A stretch of 64,000 bases of DNA, from NCBI RefSeq assembly GCF_003350535.1, contig NZ_QQBB01000001.1, positions 772,115 to 836,114 of the forward strand, written 5' to 3'. Each line of letters begins with the position of its first letter. The first letter of the stretch is position 1. The stretch comes from Microvirga subterranea. Lineage in GTDB: Bacteria; Pseudomonadota; Alphaproteobacteria; Rhizobiales; Beijerinckiaceae. Of this stretch, positions 1 to 9,770 are shown in pieces. The position numbers and the translations under genes are program-made. Under the pieces are notes generated by a model that was not told where the DNA came from, ran no database searches, and saw only the letters and a program-made list of their open reading frames with translations.

Positions 1-2165
1 AGGCGCTGGAGGAAGCGCGAGGGCACCATGGGCGAGCCGTCGCGCTTGTGGGCGCGGGTGATCACCACGTCGCGGGTGCCGAGCGCCTGCACGAAATCGT
101 GCGCGGTCTGGCCGATGCGGCGCTCGGGCGGCGCAAGGCCCACGCGGGCCCGCATGGGCCGGTTGAGGAACGCGTCCGTGACCGTGCGCGGCGGCCAGGT
201 GCCTTCGTCGAGCCCGCCGAGCACCACCCGGTCCACCGTCAGGAGGCGCGCCTCCAGGAGGCCGAGGATCTTGAGGCGGCGATGGGTCGAGCGCGGCGAC
301 GGGCTCAAGGTGCGCTGCTTGGCAAGCGCCGTGAAGAAGGTCGGGTAATCGACGAAGCGGCCTTCGAGCGGATGCCCTTCCTCCTCGCGGATGTCCGAAT
401 GCGCCAGGTCGTCGAAGAGGGCCGCCACCGCTTCGAGCGAGGAATCGGGATCGACGATTTCGCCTTCGTCATCAGGGAGCGAGATCAGCAGGTCGAAGCT
501 GCGGCGATGCTCCTCCGTCAGGGCCATCAGGTCGAGACGACCCTCGCCGTGCGCGGCGGGCGTGAAGCCCTCGAAGGCGAGGCCGAGACGCTGCAGCAGC
601 TCATCGGCGAGGTCCCAGTCCTCGTCGGCCAGGCGCGCCTCCGGACGCGGGGTGCGGTGGTTCTTCTCGGCTCTGCGTGTCGCCAGGGCCGTGCGGATGC
701 CCTCGACCCCTTGAGCCGGCGCGGGGCCGCGCAGCACGCCGATCTCAAGCACGCTCGCGGCCCGCTCCACGTTCGTGCGCGGCATGCCGAGCCGTACCAG
801 CGGATGGGCCAGGAGCGCCAGCAGCCGGATCGGCCGCAGATCGTCGGCGGCCGCTTCCGCCGCGAGGCGCGCAAGGCGGCCGGCGGGTGTGTCGGAGAGC
901 GGGATGCCGGCGGAATCCTCCACCGCCAGACCCCAGCGGGCGAGTTCCGCCGTGACGCGCGTGGCGAGCGCACGGTCCGGCGTGACGAGCGCCGCCGTGC
1001 GGCCCGGATGCGCGATGGTCTCGCGCAGCGCGACGGCGATGGACAACGCCTCCTCGCGCTCGTCAGCGGCTTCCACGATGGCAAGCCCCGCGCAGCTGCT
1101 CTCGCTCAAGGCGATGCGCTCCTCCGGCGCGATCAGGGACCAGCGGTCCGTCGTGTCGGCGGGGCGCAAAGCCTCCGAGAGCAGATGGTTGCGGGCGCGC
1201 GCCTGCTCGGGCACCTCGCCCAGGATCGTGACGTCGGAGCGCTTCACGCGCAGATGCCTGTCGACGAGGCGGCGCAAGTTCGCCTGCGGATGGCCGTGCA
1301 CCGGATCGGTCTCGTCATCGCCGACACCCCCGATGGTGGCCCAGCTCTCCTCGTCGAGATCCGTGTCGAGGCCGGGAAGCACTACGGCGCCCTTCGGCAG
1401 GCGCGCGATGGCGGCCATGAGGGTGGCGGTCGCCGGCACCGAGCCGGTGGAGCCCGCCACGATGATCGGATTTGCCGGGTTGTCGCGCGACAGCCGCCGC
1501 GCCTCGGCCTCGATCAGGGCGACGCGGCGATGGGCCGGGTCGCTCGCCTGCCGCTCGGCCAGGATCATGGGCCAGTTCTCGCTGGCGATCTGCACGAAGT
1601 GCCGGGTGATGCGGAAATACTCGGAGAAGTCCGTGTCGACCGCGAGCTCCAGGGCGTGCCAGTCGATGCCTTCCGTCGTGAAGGCGTCCATCAGGGTTTC
1701 GAGATCGCCCGCGAGCCCTACCGCGTCGGCGGGCGAGGCCGGCACCATGAAAGGGACGCCGGGGCCGAGCTGCAGCAGGCTGCGGTCCACTTGCGCCGAC
1801 CAGCGCTGCACGAGCCGGGTGAGGATGAGGCGCCGCTCCAGGGGCGGGATCGGCGGCTTGAGGGAGGCGGCCTCTTCCAGCGGCGTGCCCTCGAGCCCCG
1901 TCAGCTCGAACTCGGCCTCGTCGGTCTCCCCCAACGGTACGATCCGGGGCAGGAGCTGCGCCCTGCCTTCGCCGCTCTCCGCCAGCAGGGCGATCAGCGC
2001 GCGGGCGGCGCGGCGGGTCGGCACATAGATCGTGACGTCGGCGAGCGCCGCAGGATCGTCGGGCAGGGGACCGACCAGACGACCGTCGACCAATGCCTCC
2101 ACCAGGGTCGGCAGGAAGGCGCAACCCGGGGGGATCGAAAAGACGTTGGCCGTGTGACGCGACAC
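1..2165 (-). CDS. addB: AddB, double-strand break repair helicase-nuclease subunit (3' end outside window)
   Basis: Reading leftwards from a GTG at 2165, the frame stays open to the window edge and gives 721 residues of a protein that is normally about 1,000-1,050 residues. The N-terminus (VSRHTANVFSIPPG) and the run of AddB-like segments (LPRIVPLG, RRLILTRLV, VVLGGLDEGTWPP, MRARVGLAPPERRIGQ) fit the alphaproteobacterial AddB family. AddB pairs with AddA to unwind and resect broken DNA for RecA-dependent repair. No Walker A motif is visible at the N-terminus, as I recall for alphaproteobacterial AddB. The C-terminal nuclease and Fe-S region lies beyond the window. The gene starts 9 bases after the murU-like stop, so it is the last visible gene of the divL operon. 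addA is expected next but is not visible. Confidence 0.93.
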   Translation of the reverse strand, partial: MSRHTANVFSIPPGCAFLPTLVEALVDGRLVGPLPDDPAALADVTIYVPTRRAARALIALLAESGEGRAQLLPRIVPLGETDEAEFELTGLEGTPLEEAASLKPPIPPLERRLILTRLVQRWSAQVDRSLLQLGPGVPFMVPASPADAVGLAGDLETLMDAFTTEGIDWHALELAVDTDFSEYFRITRHFVQIASENWPMILAERQASDPAHRRVALIEAEARRLSRDNPANPIIVAGSTGSVPATATLMAAIARLPKGAVVLPGLDTDLDEESWATIGGVGDDETDPVHGHPQANLRRLVDRHLRVKRSDVTILGEVPEQARARNHLLSEALRPADTTDRWSLIAPEERIALSESSCAGLAIVEAADEREEALSIAVALRETIAHPGRTAALVTPDRALATRVTAELARWGLAVEDSAGIPLSDTPAGRLARLAAEAAADDLRPIRLLALLAHPLVRLGMPRTNVERAASVLEIGVLRGPAPAQGVEGIRTALATRRAEKNHRTPRPEARLADEDWDLADELLQRLGLAFEGFTPAAHGEGRLDLMALTEEHRRSFDLLISLPDDEGEIVDPDSSLEAVAALFDDLAHSDIREEEGHPLEGRFVDYPTFFTALAKQRTLSPSPRSTHRRLKILGLLEARLLTVDRVVLGGLDEGTWPPRTVTDAFLNRPMRARVGLAPPERRIGQTAHDFVQALGTRDVVITRAHKRDGSPMVPSRFLQR

Positions 2166-2174
2166 CGAAAATCC

Positions 2175-2903
2175 TCACCGCAGGCTGGCGGCAAGGCATT
2201 TTTCCGCCACAGGGATCGCCTGCGGTTCACCAACATGCAGCCACTGACCGTCAAGCTGCAACCCGTAGAGTCGCTCCCGGGCAATGGCGCGGTCGTAGAA
2301 CAGATTGGCCGAAAACGGTCCTTCCGGGGTGTCGGCGACCATCTCGGGCTTCACGACGGCGACGCCGGCGTAGACGAACGGCACGGTCTCCTGGTCGCCC
2401 CTGCGGCGGCGCAGGCGTCCGTCCGGATCCATGCTGAAATCGCCGCGTCCCTCGTAGCCGACGCTTGTGGACAAAGGCGCCACGAGCATCAGGACGTCCA
2501 TCCGCTCCGGATCCCAGGCGTCCAGGAGGCGCCTCAGGTTGGGCCTTTCGCCCTCGACCCAGATCGAATCGGAGTTGAAGGTGATGAACGGATTTTGCCC
2601 CAGAAGCGGCAGGGCCTTCTTCACGCCGCCGCCCGTTTCCAGCACCGCGTCGCGCTCGTCCGACACCACGATGTGCGGCATTTTGCGTGTGCGTAAGTGG
2701 TCCTCGAGCATATCGGCGAAGTGATGGACGTTCACCACGACGCGCTCCATGCCGGCCTCGTGCAGCCGGTCGAGAGCGAAATCGATCAGCGTGCGGCCGC
2801 CGACCTTCACGAGCGGCTTCGGCATCGTGGCGGTGATCGGCATCATGCGCTTGCCCAACCCGGCGGCAAGGACGATGGCGGTTCTGGGCGAAGGCGCGGT
2901 CAA
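2175..2903 (-). CDS. murU: MurU-like sugar-1-phosphate nucleotidyltransferase
   Basis: A 242-residue protein with the GT-A nucleotidyltransferase signature near the N-terminus (AAGLGKRMMPITATMPKPLV, about residues 13-32) and a second conserved region, FNSDSIW. MurU in Pseudomonas makes UDP-MurNAc from MurNAc-1-phosphate in a cell-wall recycling bypass. The length and the partner gene support this: the upstream neighbour carries an AmgK-like kinase domain, and AmgK supplies MurNAc-1-phosphate. The gene starts 17 bases after the kinase-fusion stop and ends 9 bases before addB, so it is co-transcribed. The family is certain. The exact sugar substrate (MurNAc, GlcNAc or mannose) is inferred from context. 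Confidence 0.8.
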   Translation of the reverse strand: MTAPSPRTAIVLAAGLGKRMMPITATMPKPLVKVGGRTLIDFALDRLHEAGMERVVVNVHHFADMLEDHLRTRKMPHIVVSDERDAVLETGGGVKKALPLLGQNPFITFNSDSIWVEGERPNLRRLLDAWDPERMDVLMLVAPLSTSVGYEGRGDFSMDPDGRLRRRRGDQETVPFVYAGVAVVKPEMVADTPEGPFSANLFYDRAIARERLYGLQLDGQWLHVGEPQAIPVAEKCLAASLR

Positions 2904-2920
2904 GGCGGAGGGCTCTCGCT

Positions 2921-4492
2921 CTATTGGGAGGGATGGTCGTCCAGCGGGATCAGCCGCGGCAGGTAGGTCTCGTACCAGACCTTCAGCCTGCTCAGGGCCG
3001 GATGGGCCAGGTTGCGCATGAGATACGTCTCGATCCGCGGCAGGTGCCTCAGGTAATGGGGCTTCGCATCCCGCCGGTCGAGGCGGGCGAAGATGCCGAG
3101 GATCTTGGTGGCGCGCTGCGCCCCCATGATCGCGTAGGCGCGCGCGAAGGACGCGACGTCGAAATAAGGATCGGCCGCACGGCGCTCGCGCGCATAGAGA
3201 CCGATGAGGCGCAGCTCGAGATCCGCCGGCACGGTGACGCGCGCATCCTGAAGAAGCGAGGCGACGTCGTAGGCGGGCGAGCCCAGCACCGCGTCCTGGA
3301 AGTCGATGAGCCCGACGCGGGCGAGGCCCTCGCGCTCAGGCAGCCAGATCAGGTTCGGGGAGTGGTAGTCGCGCAGGACCCAAGTCGTCGGACCCGCCAG
3401 GATTTCGCCGAGCGTCTCGGTCCAGAGATTGACGAATTCCGCGCGGGCGGAGCCGGAGAGCAGGTTGCCGATGATGTGCGGCACGTACCAGTCCGCCAAG
3501 AGCTCCACCTCGATCAGCATCGCCTCGAGATCGTAGGGCGGAATCGGGTGCTCGTAGCCGTCCGCGACGGGCAGCACCTGCGGCAGGTTCATGCCGTGCA
3601 GCCGCACGAGAAGACGCGTCGCCTCGGCGTAGCGGTCGGGAATCGGTCCGTTCGCATCCACGAAGGGCTCCGAGCCCAGATCCTCGATGAGGAGCAGGCC
3701 CGCGTCGAGGTCCTCGCCGTAGATGGCCGGCGCGCTGAAGCCCAGCGCCCGCAGGCCCTTGTCCATGGCCACGAAGGCGTGGACCGTCTCGGCGAGCTTC
3801 GCGATCGTCGTGTAGGGCTTGCCGCGGCGCACCGGCGGGCCCACGGGCCGGGGCGGGGAGATCATCAGGAGCGCGGTCGAGCCGTCAGGCTTCACCAGGC
3901 GCTCGTAGGAGCGGATGACCGACGCGTCGCTCTGCATCGGCAGGCGCGCGGCGCCCGTCCAGCCGCAGCGCGCGACGAGGTTCTGGAAGGCTTTGAGGCG
4001 CATCAGCCGCGCCTCGAACGGGCCGAAGCCCGCAAGCGTCGCGATGCGGCCGCCGCCGGGCGCGAGATCGAGCCGGATGTCGAGATGCTCCTCCTTCAGG
4101 GCATCCTCGGCCCGCTCGGGCCACTCGACGAGCGCGACGGCGTTCTCCGTCGTCTCCTCCCAGCCGAGCTCCACGAGCTCGTCGCTGCCCGACAGGCGGT
4201 AGAAATCCGCGTGCACGATCGGGAATTTCAGGCCGTCATAAACCTGCATCAGCGTGAAGGTCGGGCTCGGGACCTCCAGCTCCGGATCGCCTGCGAGCGC
4301 CCGCACGAGGGCGCGGGCGAAGGTGGTCTTGCCGGCACCGAGGCCGCCCGAAAGGGTCACGAGGTCGCCGGAACGCAGCTCCTCGGCCACGATCCGCGCC
4401 AGGTGTTCCGTGGCGTCGTGGTCCGGTAGCGTCACGACCCAGACGGGCTGAGAGACGTAGTCCTCGGTCATCAGGGGCAATCCATTCACCAT
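2921..4492 (-). CDS. tsaE: TsaE fused to an AmgK-like sugar kinase (APH fold)
   Basis: A 523-residue two-domain protein. Residues about 15-155 are TsaE, the ATPase of the tRNA t6A37 pathway: Walker A GGLGAGKTT at 49-57, SPTF at 76-79, HADFYRL at 94-100 and VEWPER at 122-127. Residues about 165-515 are an aminoglycoside-phosphotransferase-like kinase with the catalytic loop RDYHSPN at 374-380 and the metal-binding LIDFQDA at 395-401. The kinase half resembles AmgK, the anomeric MurNAc/GlcNAc kinase, and the next gene is MurU-like. The fusion thus joins an essential tRNA-modification factor to a probable cell-wall salvage enzyme. The gene starts 8 bases after the divL stop. An internal ATG at 4471 is an alternative start. 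Confidence 0.9.
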   Translation of the reverse strand: MVNGLPLMTEDYVSQPVWVVTLPDHDATEHLARIVAEELRSGDLVTLSGGLGAGKTTFARALVRALAGDPELEVPSPTFTLMQVYDGLKFPIVHADFYRLSGSDELVELGWEETTENAVALVEWPERAEDALKEEHLDIRLDLAPGGGRIATLAGFGPFEARLMRLKAFQNLVARCGWTGAARLPMQSDASVIRSYERLVKPDGSTALLMISPPRPVGPPVRRGKPYTTIAKLAETVHAFVAMDKGLRALGFSAPAIYGEDLDAGLLLIEDLGSEPFVDANGPIPDRYAEATRLLVRLHGMNLPQVLPVADGYEHPIPPYDLEAMLIEVELLADWYVPHIIGNLLSGSARAEFVNLWTETLGEILAGPTTWVLRDYHSPNLIWLPEREGLARVGLIDFQDAVLGSPAYDVASLLQDARVTVPADLELRLIGLYARERRAADPYFDVASFARAYAIMGAQRATKILGIFARLDRRDAKPHYLRHLPRIETYLMRNLAHPALSRLKVWYETYLPRLIPLDDHPSQ

Positions 4493-4500
4493 CGCCGATC

Positions 4501-7065
4501 CTACTCGGCAGCGATCGGTGGTACCGCATTATTCGCCGAACGGCCATCCGAGGGCGATTCCTGCCGGTCGTTCGGGAAGATGCAGGTGACGGTGGTTCCG
4601 ATTCCAGGCGTGGAGGCGACGTCGATGCGCCCGCCGTGCAGCTCCACGAAGGAGCGCACGATGGAGAGCCCGAGGCCCACGCCCCGGTGGCGGGTGCCGA
4701 GGGGATGGCTCTCGAAACGCTCGAAGATGCGCGCCTTGATTTCCGGCGGCATGCCGCGGCCCTGGTCCCTGACCTCGAAGATCACCTCGCCGCCGGTCTT
4801 GCGGGCATGGACCGTGATCGTCTGGCCCGGACCCGAGAACCCGACCGCGTTGGACAGGAGGTTGAACAGGATCTGCCGGATGCGCTTGCCGTCCGCCACG
4901 AAGGATCCGATGTCGTCGGGGGCGTCGATCACCACGGTGAGCGAGGATTCGCTGAGGCGGTCCTCGAGTCCGCGCATCGCCGCCTCGATGGTCGAGCGGA
5001 TGTCGACGATCTCGGGGATGAGCTCCAGCGAGCCCGTGTCGATGGACGCGAGATCGAGAATGTCGTTGAGGATCGCCAGCAGCGACTTCGACGAGCGTTC
5101 GATGTGGTCCGCGTAGTCGCGCTGGCGCGGGTTGAGCGGGCCCGCGGTCTCGTCGCTGAGGAGATGCGTGAAACCGATGATGGTGGTGAGCGGCGAGCGC
5201 AGCTCGTAGGACACGTGGTGTACGAACTCGTCGCGCAGCCGCGAGGCGCGTTCGAGCGCCTCGTTGCGCTCGGTGAGCGCGCGCTCGACGCTCACGCTCG
5301 CCGTGACGTCGATGAAGGTGAGCAGCGTCGCGCCGTCCGGCAGGGGCTGGGCCGTACAGTCGAGCGCCGAGCCGTCGAGCCGCTCCATGCGGCAGAACAG
5401 GCCCATGCGCATGTCCGCGAGGCCCGCGACCGCGCCGCGGATCTCGATCCAGGGCTCCTCCTGCGGGGCGAGCACCCGGCAGGCCTTGATGACCGCGTCG
5501 ATGTGCGGATGCTCCGCCGGCATGTCGCCCGGGAGGTTCCACATTTCCGCGAAGGCGCGGTTGTGCAGCTTGAGCCGCCCGTCCGAGCCGAACACCGCGA
5601 CGCCTTCCTTCAGGGTGTCGAGGGTCTCGCTCTGGACGCGGGTGAGGGCGTTGACTTGGCTCTCCAGCTGGAAGCGCTCGCTCACGTCGTCGAAGAGATA
5701 GGTCACGCCCCCTTGCGGGTTCGGGTTGATGACCACGCGCAGGGTGCGGCGATCGGGCAGGTGCCACCAGATCTCCTGCGGCTCGACCGAGCGATAGCCG
5801 GACAGGAAATCCGCCTTCCAGGCGCGGAAATCCGCCTGCTCGGGCAGCTTGCGGGCGGCGCGGAGCCGGTCGAGCACCTCGCTGTCGAGCGGGCGCGAGG
5901 CCAGGAAGGCGGAGTCGAGGCCCCAGAGCTGCTGATAGGCGGCGTTGCTGAAGATCAGGTGTTGCGAGCCGTCGAAGATCGCGACCGCCGTCGGCAGCTG
6001 GTCGAGGGTGCGCACATGGGCGGCCATCTGCCGCTGGAGGTCGGTGCGCACGGCCTCGAGCTCGGACACGTCCACGGCGATGCCCGCGCTGCCGCCCGCG
6101 GTCGGGCGCTCGACCACGTCGAGCACGGAGCGCTGGCCCGCCATGACGGTGGTGACGCGGGCCGCGAAGGTGGCGCCGGCCTGGCGCTGGCGGCCGGATT
6201 CCTCGCGGGTCTGCCGGTCGAGCAGCTCGAGGGAGCGGTCTGTCGCGTCGTCGATGCTCCCCGCCTCGACGGCCTTCAGATAGGCCTGGTTCGCCCAGAT
6301 GAGCCGGTCCTCGTCATCGCGGATCCAAAGCGGATAGGCGACCGCGTCGAGCAGCGTCGTCATCGAGCGCAGGTCGTTGCGGGCGGCCAGCAGGTCGGTT
6401 CGCGCCACCAGAAGCTCGGCCCGGTCGCCGGTGATGTCGCGCAGGCGCAGGATCGCCCGGCCGCCGATGGTGCGCCCCTCCACGTCGATGAAGCGGCCGC
6501 TCAGGGTGCGGGCGGTCAGGCGGAAGCTCTCGCCGCGCTGCTTGAGCTGCTCCAGCGCGCCGTCGACGGCGGCGGCGTCGCTCGGGGCGAGCCAGGCCCC
6601 GAAGGCCAGCGCGCGCTTCGCCGTCGAGCCCTCGGACACAATGGACGGATCGCCCTGGAAGCGCGGCTCCCCGTCCCGGCCCTGCCAGCTAATGAGGAGC
6701 TGGCGCTCCGAGCCCATCAGAAGGGTCGCGAGGTCGTCGGCGCCGCGCAGGCCCGCGATCTCCGCCCGCAAGGCCTCTTCCATGCGGGCCGAGCGCCGCT
6801 GCTCCCGCAGCAGCATCAGGGCGGTGGTGGTCGAGAAGGCTACGAGCCCCAGGAAGAGCCCGATGGAGCCGGCATTGTGCAGGTCGAGCCTGTGGAGGCC
6901 CAGAATGTCGGTCGCCTGTTGGGCGAAAGGAATCTCGGCCGCGAGGGCCGGCCCGGAGACGCCGGTCAGGAGCGCGACGGAAAGCGGCGTGCGCAGCGCG
7001 GCGACGAGGTCCTGCGTCAGGCCCTTCCGGCGCTCGTGTGGCTCCCCTTCTTTCCGCCCGGCCAT
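4501..7065 (-). CDS. divL: DivL-type PAS sensor kinase with Tyr in place of the H-box His
   Basis: An 854-residue protein with an N-terminal hydrophobic stretch (about 70-90), several PAS-like segments (about 230-600) and a C-terminal HisKA-HATPase module with N-box FNLLSNAVGF, DQGRGMPP, and HRGVGLGLSIV. The phosphoacceptor motif reads VSYELRSPL: residue 620 is Tyr (codon TAC, complement of 5206-5208) where ordinary kinases have His. That is the hallmark of DivL, the essential Caulobacter pseudokinase that binds DivK and modulates CckA and so CtrA. It is the first gene of the operon with tsaE, as I recall for other Rhizobiales. A perfect CtrA box lies 195 bases upstream of the start codon. 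The orthology is strong; function in this host is inferred. Confidence 0.9.
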   Translation of the reverse strand: MAGRKEGEPHERRKGLTQDLVAALRTPLSVALLTGVSGPALAAEIPFAQQATDILGLHRLDLHNAGSIGLFLGLVAFSTTTALMLLREQRRSARMEEALRAEIAGLRGADDLATLLMGSERQLLISWQGRDGEPRFQGDPSIVSEGSTAKRALAFGAWLAPSDAAAVDGALEQLKQRGESFRLTARTLSGRFIDVEGRTIGGRAILRLRDITGDRAELLVARTDLLAARNDLRSMTTLLDAVAYPLWIRDDEDRLIWANQAYLKAVEAGSIDDATDRSLELLDRQTREESGRQRQAGATFAARVTTVMAGQRSVLDVVERPTAGGSAGIAVDVSELEAVRTDLQRQMAAHVRTLDQLPTAVAIFDGSQHLIFSNAAYQQLWGLDSAFLASRPLDSEVLDRLRAARKLPEQADFRAWKADFLSGYRSVEPQEIWWHLPDRRTLRVVINPNPQGGVTYLFDDVSERFQLESQVNALTRVQSETLDTLKEGVAVFGSDGRLKLHNRAFAEMWNLPGDMPAEHPHIDAVIKACRVLAPQEEPWIEIRGAVAGLADMRMGLFCRMERLDGSALDCTAQPLPDGATLLTFIDVTASVSVERALTERNEALERASRLRDEFVHHVSYELRSPLTTIIGFTHLLSDETAGPLNPRQRDYADHIERSSKSLLAILNDILDLASIDTGSLELIPEIVDIRSTIEAAMRGLEDRLSESSLTVVIDAPDDIGSFVADGKRIRQILFNLLSNAVGFSGPGQTITVHARKTGGEVIFEVRDQGRGMPPEIKARIFERFESHPLGTRHRGVGLGLSIVRSFVELHGGRIDVASTPGIGTTVTCIFPNDRQESPSDGRSANNAVPPIAAE

Positions 7066-7213
7066 GCCGCGCTGTCCTTCCCAATTGTTTTACGGCCCCG
7101 GCGAGGGGCCAAAATTATCCTGACTGCGGCGCGGCTTCCGACCCCGCAGGTGATCTCTCAGACGCATGAACGGAACTGCCGGCACGGCTCCCGGGAGCCT
7201 CGCGTAGCCGGAC

Positions 7214-7353
7214 GATTCGCGTTCACAATAGACCAGTGCCGAGTCAGCCAGAAAGGGGGTTAAGGTCCGCTTAAGGTTCCTTTGGAGAAGGTGTGGACAA
7301 TTGGCCACTCCCCTTGCGTAACCCTCTTTTTACGAGTCGCGAGGCGCCGATTC
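7214..7353. promoter_or_regulatory. Cluster of four GANTC (CcrM) sites in the divL upstream region
   Basis: GATTC at 7214-7218, GAGTC at 7241-7245, GAGTC at 7334-7338 and GATTC at 7349-7353, that is four GANTC sites in 140 bases around the CtrA box. GANTC is methylated by CcrM in alphaproteobacteria and read by GcrA at cell-cycle promoters. The clustering is seen directly; a regulatory role is inferred. Confidence 0.5.
7260..7274. promoter_or_regulatory. Perfect CtrA box upstream of divL
   Basis: TTAA-N7-TTAA with spacer GGTCCGC, an exact match to the alphaproteobacterial CtrA consensus. It lies 195-209 bases upstream of the divL ATG in a gap with no other gene. The ahcY terminator on the other side means the only gene downstream of this site is divL. 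Confidence 0.7.
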
Positions 7354-7371
7354 GTCGATGCCCGGGACATG

Positions 7372-7398
7372 AAAAAAGCCCGGCGGAGCCGGGCTTTT
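7372..7398 (-). terminator. Intrinsic terminator of ahcY
   Basis: On the minus strand a GC-rich stem (AAGCCCGGC / GCCGGGCTT) with a 4-base loop is followed by a run of six T. It begins about 27 bases after the ahcY stop codon. Confidence 0.85.
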
Positions 7399-7425
7399 CG
7401 CGGGTTCGGCGGGAGGCCGAAAGCC

Positions 7426-8856
<1,431 letters not shown>

Positions 8857-8927
8857 GATGTGTCTCTCGCAATCTCTCTTGGGATTGGCGCTGTCTCTAC
8901 CAGAGACCCGCACGAGAGGCAATCAAG

Positions 8928-8947
8928 ATATAAAGATGTCTTTATAT
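8928..8947. promoter_or_regulatory. Perfect palindromic operator upstream of ahcY
   Basis: Two 9-base arms, ATATAAAGA and TCTTTATAT, are separated by TG. The site sits between ptsH and ahcY, 72-91 bases before the ahcY start. From memory it resembles operators of SAH-responsive ArsR-type regulators (SahR/SamR) in alphaproteobacterial methionine regulons. I could not verify that match. Confidence 0.6.
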
Positions 8948-8957
8948 GTCGTCCGGA

Positions 8958-9275
8958 CTACTCGTCCTCGCCGAACCGGTTGGCCAGGAGGTCGTCGATG
9001 GCCTGGAGGCAGTCCGCCGCGTCCGGGCCCTTGGCCGTGACCGTGATCGAGGTGCCCTGGGCGGCCGCCAGGGTCAGAAGCCCCATGATCGAGCGGCCGC
9101 CGACGGTCTCGCCGCAGCGGGTCACCGTCACGTCGGAGTCGAAGCGCTCCACGGTCTGGACGAACTTGGCCGACGCGCGGGCGTGAAGGCCCCGGCGGTT
9201 GATGATCCGGATCTCGCGGGCCTGGGCGCCGTCGGGAATGGTCACGGGAGGGCAGTCGTCGTCGGCGCGGTCCAT
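8958..9275 (-). CDS. ptsH: HPr-family phosphocarrier protein
   Basis: 105 residues with a single HPr domain and about 18 extra N-terminal residues. The phosphorylatable histidine is His31 in RRGLHARAS. The HprK target serine is Ser62 in GGRSIMGLL. In Rhizobiales this protein belongs to a regulatory PTS without sugar permeases: EI(Ntr) phosphorylates HPr, which passes phosphate to EIIA proteins. It begins 5 bases after the EIIA stop, so the two are co-transcribed. Keeping both the His and the Ser fits the presence of hprK nearby. Confidence 0.95.
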   Translation of the reverse strand: MDRADDDCPPVTIPDGAQAREIRIINRRGLHARASAKFVQTVERFDSDVTVTRCGETVGGRSIMGLLTLAAAQGTSITVTAKGPDAADCLQAIDDLLANRFGEDE

Positions 9276-9280
9276 GGAGT

Positions 9281-9682
9281 CTACTTTCCCGACAGGACGC
9301 GCGAGGCGACGTTGATGTATTTCCGGCCCGCCTCCTGGGCGTGGGACACCGCGTCGGCCAGGGACTCCTCGTCCCGGACGCTGGCGAGCTTGATCAGCAT
9401 GGGCAGGTTGATGCCTGCCACGACCTCGACCGATTTCCCGTTCATGCAGGAAAGGGCAAGGTTCGAAGGAGTGCCCCCGAACATGTCCGTCAGAACCACG
9501 ACCCCGTGGCCCGAGTTGACCCGGCAGACGGCGTCCATGATGTCCTTGCGCCGCGTCTCCATGTCGTCGTCAGGGCCGATCGTGATCGTTTCGAGCTGCT
9601 CTTGAGGTCCCACGACATGCTCCAGCGCGGCCTTGAATTCCGTCGCGAGCTGCCCGTGGGTGACGAGCACCATTCCTATCAT
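9281..9682 (-). CDS. manX: EIIA component of the mannose PTS family (regulatory)
   Basis: 133 residues matching the stand-alone EIIA(Man) fold. The active-site histidine is His9 in VLVTHGQL, and the conserved DMFGGTPSNLA segment follows at about 85-95. No IIB, IIC or IID gene is nearby, so it probably acts as a phosphorylation-state signal rather than in sugar transport. It lies between hprK and ptsH in the usual rhizobial order. An 88-base gap separates it from hprK, so it may also have its own promoter. Confidence 0.92.
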   Translation of the reverse strand: MIGMVLVTHGQLATEFKAALEHVVGPQEQLETITIGPDDDMETRRKDIMDAVCRVNSGHGVVVLTDMFGGTPSNLALSCMNGKSVEVVAGINLPMLIKLASVRDEESLADAVSHAQEAGRKYINVASRVLSGK

Positions 9683-9770
9683 AATGTTTCAGGTCCGAAC
9701 GCTCCGGGAGCGGAGCCGCTATTTTGTGCACTGCGAAGCCAAGCGCAAGAGCATTGAGACGAAAAGTTCA

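Noticed and set aside
48..2696. 882-codon plus-strand open frame
   Set aside because: It is the antisense shadow of addB and the murU-like gene: low-complexity Arg/Gly-rich product, no ribosome site, and the minus strand has clear family motifs.
4636..7263. 875-codon plus-strand frame over divL
   Set aside because: Antisense shadow of a GC-rich gene; the minus frame carries the PAS and kinase motifs.
8857..8922. Longer AhcY N-terminus from a TTG at 8922
   Set aside because: The 22 added residues are atypical and the ATG at 8856 has an upstream GAGAGA ribosome site.
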